Shown here piece after piece: positions 44,225 to 55,663 of a stretch of 64,000 bases of DNA (positions within the stretch are counted from its first letter, which is position 1; each line of letters begins with the position of its first letter). The notes under the pieces are model-generated. The model had not been told where the DNA came from, made no database searches, and saw only the letters and a program-made list of their open reading frames with translations. This DNA is from Tenodera sinensis (Eukaryota > Arthropoda > Insecta > Mantodea > Mantidae): assembly GCA_030765045.1 (NCBI GenBank), contig CM060964.1, forward strand, positions 278,887,388 through 278,951,387, in the 5' to 3' direction. The translations under genes were made by a program, and so were the position numbers.

Positions 44225-45005
44225 CAACTTCTAAGATCATTGAAAGAAACAGATGTCATTTACACTAAAGCTGGTAAAGGAAATAATATTGTTATTTTGG
44301 ATGAATCTGACTGTATTAATAGAGTAGAGCTTTTGCTTCAAGGTGATGATTACATTAGAACTAATAAGGACACTTTAAAGTCATGCATTACATGCTTTGA
44401 TAAAGTTCTTAAGGAAGTGAAAATTATATCTGGTAAAGAAAAACATTTTAAAAGTCAGTAATCCAGTTTTACCTAGAATGTATGCACTTCCAAAAATTCA
44501 TAAACCTGGGAACAAGGTTTAATGAGGCCTATTATAAATTGTGTAAACTCACCCACTTACAAATTAGCAAAATGGTTAAATAAAAAATGGACTTTTGAAC
44601 AATTTGAAAGCTTAAGTATAAAAAATTCTGTTGAATTAGTCAAAAAGATCGATAACATAGGATTGTCATCTAAGGATAAACTCATTTCCTTTGACGTAAC
44701 TGCTCTATTTCTTAGCATCCTTAGAGAAAAACTATTGACATTTGAGAAGTAATGGTTATGCGCCAAAGAATTAATAAATGATTTTGTGAAGCTCACAAAT
44801 CTTTGTTTAGATAAAAAATTTTTAGGTTTAGTGGCAATTTCTTGCAACAAACTTCTGGCTTAGCTATGTCTAGTCCATTATCACCATTTCTTGCTAGTCT
44901 TTTCATGAGTTTTTTCGAAGTACCCATTACTAAAGCATTCCCTTTAATTTTCAAAAATTGGTATAGATATGTAGATTTTACAAATTTTTTTATTAGAGTA
45001 TACAT
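44225..45005 (+). pseudogene. Penelope-like reverse transcriptase, N-terminal two thirds
   Basis: KAGKGNNIVILDESDCINRVEL (44270-44335), LPRMYALPKIHKPG (44470-44515), MRPIINCVNSPTYKLAKWLN (44522-44580), SFDVTALFLSI (44689-44720; catalytic Asp kept), then QQTSGLAMSSPLSPFLASLF (44848-44905) and WYRYVDFTN (44960-44985). The last is the second catalytic block, usually RYVDD in the family; here the second Asp is Phe, so it is dead. The sequence breaks off near 45005 and the C-terminal part is found 1.3 kb downstream. Confidence 0.86.
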
Positions 45006-45593
45006 AGCAGCGTAATTCAGTAAACGCCTCTGATAAAAAGGACCTATCATATGAGTACACAAACAGCACCAAATAAAAAGAAAATGGCAGGCACTTGTAC
45101 TTAGAGCAGGGACTGGCTGCGAAAAATTAGGCAAAAATTAAGGACATGCCTCATCCAACATGGACATGTACAATCAAAACGCACATAATATTAAATAATG
45201 GTTTATTGAAATTTTTTTGTAAACTACGTCTCGTACATCTCAAATAACAGGCATAATAGCTTTTGCCATCTAAGTACTAACATTAAAAGGCCCAGCAATG
45301 GATTAAAACTGTCTCAAAAGGCTACATCAAGCATGAAAACTCATGAAGTGGCAATGACATAACGGCTGGCACACAAGTCGTACTATTGAACTCCAAACGT
45401 ACTTTCAGTCAAGTCTCGAAATAGCTGAAGAGAATAATGACTGTAGCTTGTGCGCTACACCTCAGGAACATGGGTTCGTGTCTCGGCATTGTGCAGTTTT
45501 TTTATGCTCATGAAAACTTGGAAACCGAATTCACAATAATCCAATTACAAAGTCCCTGAGGGTTTAGGACATTACAACAGAAATTGTTTTTGG

Positions 45594-45947
45594 TTGTCTG
45601 CATTTCGTAGTAGAACAGATACAATGACTCCTGCCTCATTGGACTGGCATGGTGTAGTGTGTTATTATGAATGCCGACTCCCTTCATTCTCCACGCGAAA
45701 GCTGTTGCATGACATTTTGTTCCATTCCTTCACCACATATTCGTCAGATGAGTACATTGATATGCTTTTGATCTATGGAGAAACAAGGATCCATGCACAA
45801 GCAGCTCAGCATCTATACCGGGAGAGATATGATAATAGACAACAACAATACCACAAAATGGAAATAAAACAATTACAAATTAAAATAATAACAGCTTTCA
45901 AGATAATAATTGTTCAGCCAATGTTATTTGTGAATATTACACGGTAA
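45594..45947 (+). pseudogene. DUF4817-like helix-turn-helix fragment
   Basis: Within this frame, YSSDEYIDMLLIYGETRIHA followed by AAQHLYRERY (45735-45830) matches the short helix-turn-helix known as DUF4817, which occurs at the N terminus of many insect transposon proteins (Y...E..DM..IYGE....A...AA.LY..RY). No transposase core follows. Confidence 0.6.
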
Positions 45948-46038
45948 AAAAGTCAGCAAATGGAGGGGAGTCAAACCACATCTACACCAGGTGGGTTGTT
46001 TCCGAATCGGGCTCTCTTTCCAACTGAGCTACCTAGTA
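45945..46038 (-). repeat. tRNA-like (SINE) head
   Basis: On the minus strand an A box TAGCTCAGTTGG (46020-46031) and a B-box-like GGTTTGACTCC (45967-45977) are spaced about 40 bp apart, wider than in a tRNA gene without a long variable arm. The acceptor ends do not pair. A degenerate SINE head is the likely explanation. Confidence 0.5.
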
Positions 46039-46315
46039 ACGTAAGAGGTAAACATTCCATTTAATGTAGTATTTGCTCGTCTCAATGAACATTTGCAGAG
46101 GTGCAAACGTCAACTGTCCAATTACAAGTATATTAAAAGGCAATGCTCTAACATCTCTAGTAGTACCTAATAATTTCATCGAGTAACTAAAGACATCCAT
46201 GTTAAATACTTGGGTAGAACCAAGCATAGGGGCCAATGTTTTCATGTTAGAGTACAAAATTTGGATTGCATAAAACTGGAGAATAAGGGGTAGCTGACTC
46301 ACCTGGTATAAAAAG

Positions 46316-46850
46316 TAAAAGTTTTAACCCTCTTGCACATAAATTCACTGTTTTCAACAGTTTGATTTATAGGTTGGTAAATATACCCCTTAATAAGGAA
46401 GAATTTAACAGAGAATATGAACACATTATTAACATGGCATTACTTAATGATTTTAGTACAGAATTTATACATAAAAATTAGAGAAATTGAAATATCAAAA
46501 GGCTGTAAATGAAGCTTCCACTCTGTTCCACACTATGACTGCAAATTTAAAAAGTTTACTTACCACACTTGGGCTAATTAAATTGTTTTTAAAAAAAACA
46601 TGGCATAATTTTGGCTCCTCAAAATAAATATAGTATAAAAAATTTGCTTAATTTTTCTAAAAAGGACAATTGCAGGAAGTCTGGCATTTACCAAGCTGAC
46701 TGTCTGGACTGTGATAAAGTACAAAACAAAATGTCATCTGGAAACTAGGAGAAAAGAACATTTTAGAAACATCAAATATAAACAGAGAAATCAGCTGTGA
46801 CAGATCATTTTTGGTCACTTAATCACGAAATAAATCCAGAGGTTAAATTA
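46316..46850 (+). pseudogene. Penelope-like C-terminal part with GIY-YIG endonuclease remnant
   Basis: FNPLAHKFTVFNSLIYRLVNIPL with NKEEFNREYEHIINMA (46320-46440) is the post-RT linker. KSGIYQADCLDCDKV (46675-46720) is the GIY half of the GIY-YIG nuclease with its Cys pair. SAVTDHFWSLNHEIN (46790-46830) corresponds to the end of that domain. The YIG half is destroyed by frameshift. GIY-YIG after RT is diagnostic of Penelope-like elements. Confidence 0.82.
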
Positions 46851-47059
46851 TTAAAGCAATTAAATGGACCCATTGAATTGATGGTTTGGGGAAAAAATAT
46901 TCATTTTGAAAAATAGGGACCATGTTATGAATTTTGAAATATCTTCTATTGATTCTGTTACTAAATTCATTTTGAGATCAGGGGTGGGTAATGACGTCAT
47001 CACATTATGTCAATGCGAGTGACGTAAACGTGATATCAGCGTGACACCAGAGCTTGTAA

Positions 47060-47205
47060 TGCTTCATAGCTTGGGTGATCAAGGTCCGTTTACCTTGAAA
47101 ATGGCACGGATCAGGTGTTGAAACATGTTGATTGTGTAAACTCAATTTTATTATAGTGAAGTTATTAGTCTCTACATACTTTGTGTTATTTGTGGATCTT
47201 ACAAG
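47060..47205 (+). other. Penelope-like 3'-terminal sequence
   Basis: Shares about 120 bp with 41890-42010 in opposite orientation (copy 2), marking the 3' end of this family. Confidence 0.75.
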
Positions 47206-47589
47206 AAGTTGATAACTGGAAAGTATCTTCATTCTCCCTTATAGTAGGATAGTTCCAGGTTTTAATAAAGGCCCTCTGAAATTTTCATCTGGCATAAGCT
47301 GTCTGTTCATAATCTGTGTCCTTTAAAGAGAAGAGACAAAGAGTTCTGGGATCAGGCCAAAAATCTTTTCTTTTGCAAAATTCTACCCATATCCTAAATC
47401 TTCTCAGAGACTTGTCTCATTTGGAAACATGTGAAAATGAGTTCCCTTGTGTATTTTGCTTCTCACATTGCAGCCATATGCACAACATTGAGGCATTTTA
47501 TTTTTCACAATATTATGTTGTTTGTATAATACTAACCTCATAAAGTATACTACTCTTGAACTTGAATACCAAGAAAAACAATCTATGAA
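47206..47589. other. No gene recognised
   Basis: Unassigned AT-rich DNA. Confidence 0.4.
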
Positions 47590-47955
47590 AATGTATTACT
47601 GCACATGTAGCAGCATACCCTAGCGCAAAAGCCCACAAGGGGCCAAGGCTTGCCGCCCAGCCACTGCATCCCCCACCTCTGCCCACTACAGGTGTCATTG
47701 GTGGGTTGCAGTACTGGAGGGTGGAACATGGTCAGCGCCCCGAGCCCTCCCGGCCAGTTATACAGCCTTCTCAACCTGGGGCCGCCACTTCTCCATCAAG
47801 TAGCTCCTCAATTGGTCCCCCCAGGACCTAACGAGGCTGAGTGCACCCCGTGCCAGACCTCCCAGAGGGGATAAAATCTCCATGCTGGCACCGGGATCGA
47901 ACCCGGGTCCCCCATGCCAGAGGCAAGCACGCTACCAACTCCGCTACGGAGGCAG
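47590..47955 (-). repeat. SINE family C, about 365 bp, tRNA-derived
   Basis: Minus orientation. A box TAGCGGAGTTGG (47935-47946) and B box GGTTCGATCCC (47893-47903) are both intact, followed by an unusually GC-rich body running down to about 47590. No other copy in this window. Confidence 0.85.
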
Positions 47956-48149
47956 TAGCAGTATCCAAGTTGTGAAATTCCACAAGTCTCCAGCACACGA
48001 TGGAGCTGATGACATATGATGCATCTATTATTCTGCTTGCACAGCAATAACAGTATTGTGTAGTAAAAACCAATCTTATCACTGCATTTTAAAGACCAGA
48101 CCTTCATTTAGGAAGAAATATGATTTTTGTGTTTTGTTCCTCTTTAACT

Positions 48150-48650
48150 TTTACTTTCTCTACCACATACATAATACATAGAGAAGGTATTACATTCAAG
48201 TATTAGGGTTTTTGAAAACAGTAGCAAAGCTTAAAAATGAAAAGTTGATTAAATATCGAACTTGGATAATCATCCATAATATTAGACAGTTGCTCGTTAA
48301 ACAATAATTACCTAAACTTTGATTACAAAAGATGTCCATTTAATTACTTTTTTAGTATGGGAACTCAAATGTAAATTCCAATTATATTGCAATTTATTAC
48401 TATATATCAGTTTTTATGGCTTTTAGATAAAATTTGGTATTTAAGTTCAGTACCTTCTGATGATGCAACATGAAGATTTTCAAGAAAATTCCCCACCACA
48501 AACTACTCTTTACATGAAATCTCTGATTTTTTAAAAATGGCTCTATGGATTTTGATTAAAATACCATTTTTAAGACATCTTAAAGAGAAATAAAATATAT
48601 ACCTTGAATTTTCTGTGAATATCCTGTTAAGTCCTCTTCATTTGCAAGGA
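48150..48650 (+). repeat. Dispersed AT-rich repeat R, copy 3
   Basis: Starts actttctctaccacatacat and includes tatttaagttcagtaccttc and aatggctctatggattttga, in the same order as at 15400-15850. Internal small rearrangements. Confidence 0.7.
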
Positions 48651-49029
48651 ATCTTGTATAATGTTACTTACCTGATTAATGAAGAAATGTGGGCTTTCAC
48701 AGCCAGAGTTGATAAGAGACTTCTGGGCTGATTTGCTGTGGTCTGATGGATTAACTGGGTCCAGACATATCCTCCACAACAGCAGTGGACATCAACGGTG
48801 GTGCACGTGAAGTCTTCTTGGTGAAGGTTCAGTTGCGTCTGAAGTGTTAACAGTCAGGCATGTGGTATTTTGTAGAGATTGATTAGTTCTGAGCCAGCTG
48901 AGGTGGTACAGCTGGCCCAGAACCAATCAGAAAGACCTTTCTCTACATAGATACCACATCCCCGACTGATATTGAGATTTGAGTAGAAATACTGTTTTGA
49001 GGCACCATGAACAAACAAAAAGCATTTTT

Positions 49030-49660
49030 CTTTCTCTATCACATACATAGCAGTAGAGAAGATATTGCACTACACCAAAAATCTGGTACTATGATTACAC
49101 CAGAATACGTGTTTTGAGGCAAATTGATTCCAAAAATACCATCTTTTTTTTTTTTTTTTTTACTTTTTCTATCACATAGTAGTTAGAGAAGATACTGCAT
49201 CACACTCAAAAATATGTATTGAGGCACTTTGAATAAAAAAACATTTAGAAAATAGTCTGTTTATGCGTGTAGTCTATGAACAGCACAACTCAAAAACAAG
49301 AAGTCTTTTGGTATTCAAATTCAATACTTTCCAAACATAAAAAATGAAGATTCTAAAGACAATTTCTACAATCCACAGTTCCCTTTATACAGATTCTTTT
49401 TCAAAATTGCTGATTTTTTTCTCAAAAATGGGTCTAACAATTTTGTTTAAAATATATACTAATAATTTTCCATGACAAATGAAATGTATAGGTACCCTAC
49501 ATTTTTCAGGGAATAGCATGTGAAGTTTTCCTCATACTGAAGGAATTTTTTATCATCTTGTATAACTGGTGCATATTATATAATTGATGAAAACGTGCTA
49601 CACAAAAAGTGTAGATCTCCTTAAAGAATCAATTCATTTCAAATAACTCTTTTGTGGCAT
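49030..49660 (+). repeat. Dispersed AT-rich repeat R, copies 4 and 5
   Basis: Two starts of the same repeat (tttctctatcacatacatag at 49030 and tttttctatcacatagtag at 49163), then the shared body (tcaatactttccaaacat, atgggtctaacaattttg) to about 49640. Confidence 0.7.
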
Positions 49661-49824
49661 AAATCATTACCAGCTTTTTCATTATTAATGGTTTTAATTT
49701 TTCAATATTTTATCATTATTTTAAATTCCTTTTGCTATTCAATTGTTTCTTCTGACTTGGAATTTTAAAGCCAGCATATAGTGTCTGTCTTAAAATATTG
49801 CTTTTACCGTTGTATTTATAACAA

Positions 49825-50067
49825 GGCCATACCTTAGCCGAGTGGTTAGACCATTTGCTTCTCACCAAAGCAGTCCAGGTTCGATCCCAGGCAACCACAT
49901 GTGGGATTCATGGTGGACGAAGCGGTGCTGGGGAGGTGTTCCAGGTTCTCCGGTTTCCCCCACCATCTCATTCCACTGATGCTCCATCTTCATTCCATGT
50001 ATCATCATTGTCATCGCCTGTGGCGCCGTATGTAGTAAAAGCGAGTGTTGAACACTACAAAAAAATC
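49825..50067 (+). repeat. SINE family A, full-length 243 bp with 8-bp TSD
   Basis: TSD TATAACAA at 49817-49824 and 50068-50075. The head has a canonical A box TTAGCCGAGTGG (49834-49845) and B box GGTTCGATCCC (49878-49888). The body ends with gtgttgaacactacaaaaaaa. This is the best-preserved copy and defines the family borders; its RNA polymerase III boxes look intact. Confidence 0.95.
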
Positions 50068-50162
50068 TATAACAATATGTGTAATGTAGCTATTTTTGCA
50101 AAGGTTTATTTAAAGTAAAATCAACCAGATACAAAAATAAACTTTTGTAAGAATATTTTATT

Positions 50163-50440
50163 TATGCCAACAAACTTACTGTTGGTGTTTTTAAACACAC
50201 AAGCCGTGTGTGGGCAAAGTTTGAGAGGTAGTTCCAGTTCTACCTCTCAAACTTTGCCCACACACGGCCTGTGTGTTTAAAAACACCATCGAACTGGTTT
50301 GAGAATTCAATGTCATTCTGGCAGTTTGTCACAATAGCTCAGTGGTTAGAGCGTCCGCCCGGTAAGCGGAAGGTCTGTGGTTCAAATCCCAGTTGTGGCA
50401 TTGAATTTTTAAGTTCCAGTTCTACCTCTCAAATTTTGTA
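50163..50440. repeat. SINE family B: 48-bp inverted tail pair plus head
   Basis: Left arm 50184-50231 and right arm 50240-50287 are reverse complements with a single mismatch and an 8-nt loop. Both consist of the family B tail. A plus-oriented tRNA-Thr-like head follows at 50328-50400: acceptor GTCACAA/TTGTGGC, A box TAGCTCAGTGG, GGT at the anticodon position, B box GGTTCAAATCC. The start of the body runs to 50440. Confidence 0.92.
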
Positions 50441-50689
50441 AGAATAGTTTGTATACCCACTGATAAATGACTGAGAGTAGAGGAAGTTGAGAAAGTTATG
50501 TAAATATAACACATTAGTTGTTATAAAATATCAAAAAAAGAATTGTCATTCTTATACAGGTGGAAGGTACTGCTTCGGCCACAAATTAACCAGGGATTCC
50601 ACATGATGAGTGTAACAAATACGTCCAGTACAATTTTTGTAAATAAAGAACCATTTCGCCGAAAAAAAAAAATAATTTGTGTCAAAGAT

Positions 50690-50933
50690 TTGGATTATTT
50701 TTTAAAATTATTTTCTTGTTTAACGACGCTGTCAATTCCCAGGATCACATCAGCGTCACCGGTGTGCCGGAATTTTGTCCCGCAGGAGTTCTTTTACATG
50801 CCAGTAAATCTACTGACATGGAGCTGTCGTTTTTAAGCACACTTAAAAACCATCGGCCTGGGCCGGGTTTGAACCCGCGACCTTGGGATCCGTAGGCCAG
50901 TGTCTAACCAACTGAGCCACAGAGACCGACACA
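50690..50933 (-). repeat. SINE family D, tRNA-derived
   Basis: Minus orientation. A box TGGCTCAGTTGG (50908-50919) and B box GGTTCAAACCC (50865-50875), followed by a body containing catgtaaaagaactcctgcg and ccggcacaccggtgacgctg (as read on the element strand). I have the impression that similar SINEs are widespread in insects, but this is from memory. Confidence 0.88.
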
Positions 50934-51899
50934 AAGATTTGGAGCCATCTAGCTTCTTGGCGAATGGATATGAATGGTTTATTATTTCACCAACTGTCCC
51001 ACAAACATTGTGTGAACAACGCTATATTGCCTTTTCATTTTAATTCAAATGAATTTAGCCATAATTTAACGTTAAAGTGTCATGCAAAGTTTAATTCCTA
51101 TACGAAATATGGCAACGTCATGGGCCATGGGAAACTTACTGGTCGCGTGTTCTCACTACAAGTTCAGGTGCCTGGGGGTGGGGGAGGTACCGCTTGGCGT
51201 TTGGTGTGAAGGTTGGAGGAGAAGGGAAGGTTGAGGTCCAATTGTCTGCAATACGAAGGAATTTGCTCATGATCATGAATCTGTTCACATCAAGGGAGTA
51301 CTTGGATATGGTGCTACTAATTTAAGGGGGAAATTCCCCTTAAGAATGAAAAATAAATAAAACAAAAATAAACAGATGAAATAATATAAAAAGCATAACA
51401 TTGAGATCACGTAAATAAAGGCAGATGTTCCCATTCCTGTCATCTCTTATCTAGCAATGTAAGGCACTCTGTAATTCCAAATCTCCATCTGTCTTTCCTC
51501 TTAAAAAAGAACAAAAACAGCATACAAATGTCTCTTGTGAACTGAAATGCCACTCTATATTAAGAACTTCAATTAAGTAATAATAAAACCTGAATAAACA
51601 CCACATAATTGGCATAAACGAATACATTTTCAGTATTTCTTGTCAAATGCTTATAAATGCATTTAGAAGGATTATGGAATTTATTTCAAAATGCTGACTG
51701 GTATTTGTGTTCCATGCTAAATAGTACTTGCAAACGTAGCAATATGTTATGGAGTACATTAACTGTACTTCAGTCCCATATTAGATACGGATTTGATTTG
51801 TCATATGTCTAGAGAAACTTCATATTATCCATACTTCTTTTAAAGATAGTATCACTGTCATGTTTACTTCTAGAGATCAATCTCATTTTGCTTGTCTGC
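50934..51899. other. No gene recognised
   Basis: If the Gypsy-like element to the right were complete, its protease-RT-integrase would lie here and to the left on the minus strand. None of these motifs is present. Confidence 0.5.
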
Positions 51900-53760
51900 T
51901 TATTTAGGTGCCTTCGTGACCACAGCTGTAATTTTTGACGAAGTCATTAGTTTCATTTCAGTCCGATAATCTGGTGGTGGCGGCGGCGGCGGCGGTGGTG
52001 GGGGCGGTGGCGATGGTCCTGGATGGCTGTAGAAGTCCTGGGTTTGACCTGTCACGTCGGCGGTTCTTTGGAATCGGGGTCCCGTTCCCCTGTTATAGAA
52101 TACTGGACCACCGTGGTATGTAGGTCCTCGGTTCGAGCTCCGCTGAAAATTCGCGTATTGTATTTGTGGTTGGCGGTCACCTCGGAAATGTGAGTGAAAG
52201 CTTTGCTTTCCTCTCTGAGATGGTAGACTCCCTCCTTGCTGGTGATACCAGTCGGATTCGGGAAAACGGAGTACGTGCTCCTGGTACCGGTTCCTGCTGC
52301 GGTCACGAGGTGATGAACTTCCTACCCTCTGCCCTATATACAAGTAACCTGCACACCTGTCCCTAGGTTCCCTGCGGTTCCTATGATAGGTTAGAGATCC
52401 TTGTTCATTTGTTCAGGTAGGGAAGGGTAACTCTCAAGGGAAGCAAGGAATTCCATAAATTGTGGGGAGGTGCTTAATCCCGCTATTCGGATGAAGTGGA
52501 ATCTTTGATGGGAAGTGACCCGATTTGGATTGGGTCCCGTGGTGAGATCTCGGGCTCTAAAAGTCGGCTTTGGTTGATTATTGTTAGAAAATAATCCTGC
52601 CTAGATACACCATCTGAAGTGTTATATTTTCCCGTCAAAATCTCCTGTCGGATGGAGGTTTGCCGATGTATTCCCAAATAGTGTGCGAGAAAAGCTTGTT
52701 TGAAGGCGGCGTAGTTAGAACTGCAATCGAACACAATCTTGGACCAGTTAGACGCCCTTCCGCGCAGCTGCTGTTTCGCTAACGGCATTTTCAGTGCTTT
52801 CTGGAACCCGCTTAAGGTGAAAATACTCGTCCAGCTCACGAATAAAAGAAAAGGGGACAGTCATCTTTGGTGCCTTGAAAAATTGGTGCACTAATTCATT
52901 TAACAAGGACTGGTGAGTCCCGCTAGAGAGGAAGTGATTAATGCTACAATCAATGTTACACTGTGGGTTAATATTACCTCCAAGTACTATTGGTATTACT
53001 GCTATTTTGGTGATGTCGTTGCATGCACTTAATCTAACATTTTGATTTAAAGTACAGCCTCTACCCGTGCCAGCACTACCAGTGGCGTGCAGTGGCGGCT
53101 CGCAGTCAAAATTTTAGGGTAGGCAAAGTGCAGGCGCGGCTCCTCAGGGTAGGCAGGGTAGGCATTGCCTACCCTATCGTAATACATCAACAAATAATGT
53201 TTAACTATGATTCTGCATTTTATCATTTGAAGCGTCATTTTCCCCTAAATTGCAGTTCAAGAAAAGTTTTCTCGGTTATAATGACCAGCGCATGGTCAAA
53301 TCCTTTAATCTCAATTCCGATTCATCAAAACTGCGCTGCGTGTTTGAAACGCGCGGCAGAAATGATACGCATGGAACCTGGGTAGTGGAGAGCAGGCTAG
53401 CTTAACCTCTGCCTGCCCGGCCCCATTTCCTCAGTACGAGGCCCTTGAATAGGGATAAGGAAACATTCGGCCTGTATATGCACTCCGAGCATGCGTAGAC
53501 GCGTCTGCCAGCAGTCCGAACACTTGCCGGCCCAAATCCGAATTTATGCGACATTTTCCGAACAGCCATACTCCACGAACGAAGATCTCAGAGACCCGAA
53601 CGTGTCGTTATCACTCTGTAATGCCAGTATGACCGACTTAATTAGTGAACTATTACAAATTTCGCTTTCGCGGCGCACTGACAATGAAAAGAGGAGTGTT
53701 TTAGCTATTTAACACAAAGCTGCAGTCAGACAATTTTTCAATTTCTTAATCTATTTTAGT

Positions 53761-54806
53761 CATAGGCGTCGCGAAACGGGGGCAAGGGGGGCCACGGCCC
53801 CCTTGGAAGTTGGTGAACTTAATGTGCAGTCAGTTACTGACTTTTAAACTATTATTTTAATTTTGATGTAAAGAACAATTTTTGTTTAGCACAAAATAAT
53901 ACGGTTATCTGCAACAAATACTATAAATTTTGACAGTAAAATAATGATTTAATATTATATGATTGCAAATTTCCAACATGTGGCCCCCCCCCCCTGGAAA
54001 AAAGTCTGCCGACTGAAGCTGTATCATCTTCTTGTCCTAGTTATTGGATCGCCATTTGAAGCTGAAGTCGTTGGTGACGTGGTGTTGCCCTTCGATGTAG
54101 CTCGCTCCGGCTAGTTCTGCAAGAAATCTCTTTATCTCGGGTTTGCGTAAGTGTAATGGACAACCCAAGAACAACTTTTCATATCCTTTATTTCCTTTTT
54201 AAATATTTTCAGGAGTTATGCCGAAAATATTTGTATCTGTAGAGGCATCGCACTCATATCCGCGCAGCGCGACCTCCCGTACTGGTCTCTGGTTGAGTAC
54301 TGCCCCGACGCTTTCTCTCTTACCCACGCTAAGAAGCCGTTCGCTCCATTTGAATGTCATGACGTCATCCAAGAAAGCCTCGTATCCAAAATGCTATTTC
54401 CTTTTCCCGCAATTTAGAAATGTCCCTTTCTATTATAACATGTTCTTTTATGAATTTCGAATATATAATTACCTTTTTAGGATTAAACGATGTTTACTTT
54501 ATATTTTATTAAATATATCGCGCGACTTTTAAGGTTGGTAGACTTGACTTTCGAACGTGTATTTAAACTATGTGGTATGACGTCATGACTCGTTAATTTC
54601 AAACCAATAATGCGTTTATACTACAAATTTAACGACTATTATTTACTCATATCTTGCTCACCTTACAACACTTCCTGCTCTATTATCTATTTATGTTATT
54701 ACTCAATATTTATCGCAAATCTCATATCCGGCAATTAAATAAAAACGTGTCTTTTTCAAAAGCCCATTCGATCGGAAATCTAAATTTCGGTATCACGACA
54801 CTCGTG
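53761..54806 (+). mobile_element. hAT-type MITE in copy X, interrupted by a solo LTR
   Basis: TSD ATTTTAGT at 53753-53760 and 54807-54814. Ends CATAGGCGTCG and, on the other strand, CACGAGTGTCG. Without the solo LTR and its TSD it is about 260 bp and matches 55403-55663 and 18513-18777. Confidence 0.93.
54014..54795 (-). mobile_element. Solo LTR, 782 bp, with 4-bp TSD
   Basis: TSD CGAC at 54010-54013 and 54796-54799. Read on the minus strand it starts TGATACCG and ends CAGCTTCA, the TG...CA form of an LTR, and contains an AATAAA signal (about 54200). The corresponding site in the sister MITE (55403-55663) is uninterrupted and has a single CGAC, which proves this is an insertion. The remainder of the retroelement was presumably lost by LTR-LTR recombination. 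Confidence 0.9.
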
Positions 54807-54933
54807 ATTTTAGTTTTGGCGGTAATTCGTCCGTAAGTCACGCTCATTCACTCTGCTCTTATTAAAAAACCAAACAATATATTGTTTGCATTATCCGCAA
54901 TGACTTCGCCCCCTATATTTCGGATAAACGGGG

Positions 54934-54936
<3 letters not shown>

Positions 54937-55012
<76 letters not shown>
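54937..55012. repeat. (TTA)n microsatellite inside hAT copy X
   Basis: About 25 TTA units followed by TTG units. Mirrored by the AAT array at 55136-55273 in copy X'. Confidence 0.95.
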
Positions 55013-55014
<2 letters not shown>

Positions 55015-55135
55015 GTTATTGTTGTTGCTGTTGTTGTTGTTGTTGTTACTGTTACACTTTGCCTACCCTAAAATTTTGACTACGAGCCGCCACTGGCAAA
55101 GTGTAACAGTAACAACAACAACAACAACAACAATA

Positions 55136-55275
<140 letters not shown>

Positions 55276-55402
55276 CCCCGTTTATCCGAAATATAGGGGG
55301 CGAAGTCATTGCGGATAATGCAAACAATATATTGTTTGGTTGTTTAATAAGAGCAGAGTGAATGAGCGTGACTTACGGACGAATTACCGCCAAAACTAAA
55401 AT

Positions 55403-55663
55403 CACGAGTGTCGGCAGACTTTTTTCCAGGGGGGGGGGGCCCACATGTTGGAAATTTGCAATCATATAATATTAAATCATTATTTTACTGTCAAAATTTA
55501 TAGTATTTGTTGCAGATAACCGTATTATTTTGTGCTAAACAAAAATTGTTCTTTACATCAAAATTAAAATAATAGTTTAAAAGTCAGTAACTGACTGCAC
55601 ATTAAGTTCACCAACTTCCAAGGGGGCCGTGGCCCCCCTTGCCCCCGTTTCGCGACGCCTATG
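55403..55663 (-). mobile_element. hAT-type MITE in copy X', intact, 261 bp
   Basis: TSD ACTAAAAT (reverse complement of ATTTTAGT) at 55395-55402 and 55664-55671. Same insertion site and TSD as in copy X, so the MITE entered the hAT before the two copies diverged. Confidence 0.95.

Larger units (their letters stand above)
45005..46315. mobile_element. Foreign segment separating the two parts of the Penelope-like element
   Basis: About 1.3 kb interrupts the Penelope-like gene. It contains a DUF4817-like helix-turn-helix fragment (45735-45830, +) and a tRNA-like SINE head (45967-46031, -). Exact borders and target duplication were not resolved. Confidence 0.5.
53131..55095 (+). mobile_element. 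Inner hAT copy (X), inserted into X' in opposite orientation
   Basis: TSD GCAAAGTG at 53123-53130 and 55096-55103. The left end is CAGGCGCGGCTCC and the right end, on the other strand, CAGTGGCGGCTCG: the same two asymmetric ends as X', reversed. 1965 bp, or about 1.18 kb without its solo LTR. It carries the same MITE at the same site as X', so the two are near-identical inverted copies forming a giant foldback with a 35-bp loop (about 55061-55095). Confidence 0.95.

Noticed and set aside
47060..47205. Hammerhead ribozyme in the Penelope-like 3' end
   Set aside because: Such elements often carry one, but I could not find the conserved CTGATGA core with a matching GAAA in these sequences.
50328..50400. 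Possible functional tRNA-Thr(GGT) gene
   Set aside because: Acceptor and anticodon arms pair, but the T stem has an extra base and position 33 is C. The tail matches other family B SINE copies, so it is a SINE head.
54014..54795. Deletion in the sister MITE via CGAC microhomology
   Set aside because: I first read the difference as a 786-bp deletion. But the extra block has TG...CA ends and a 4-bp TSD, and an independent copy at 18513 lacks it, so insertion of an LTR is the better reading.
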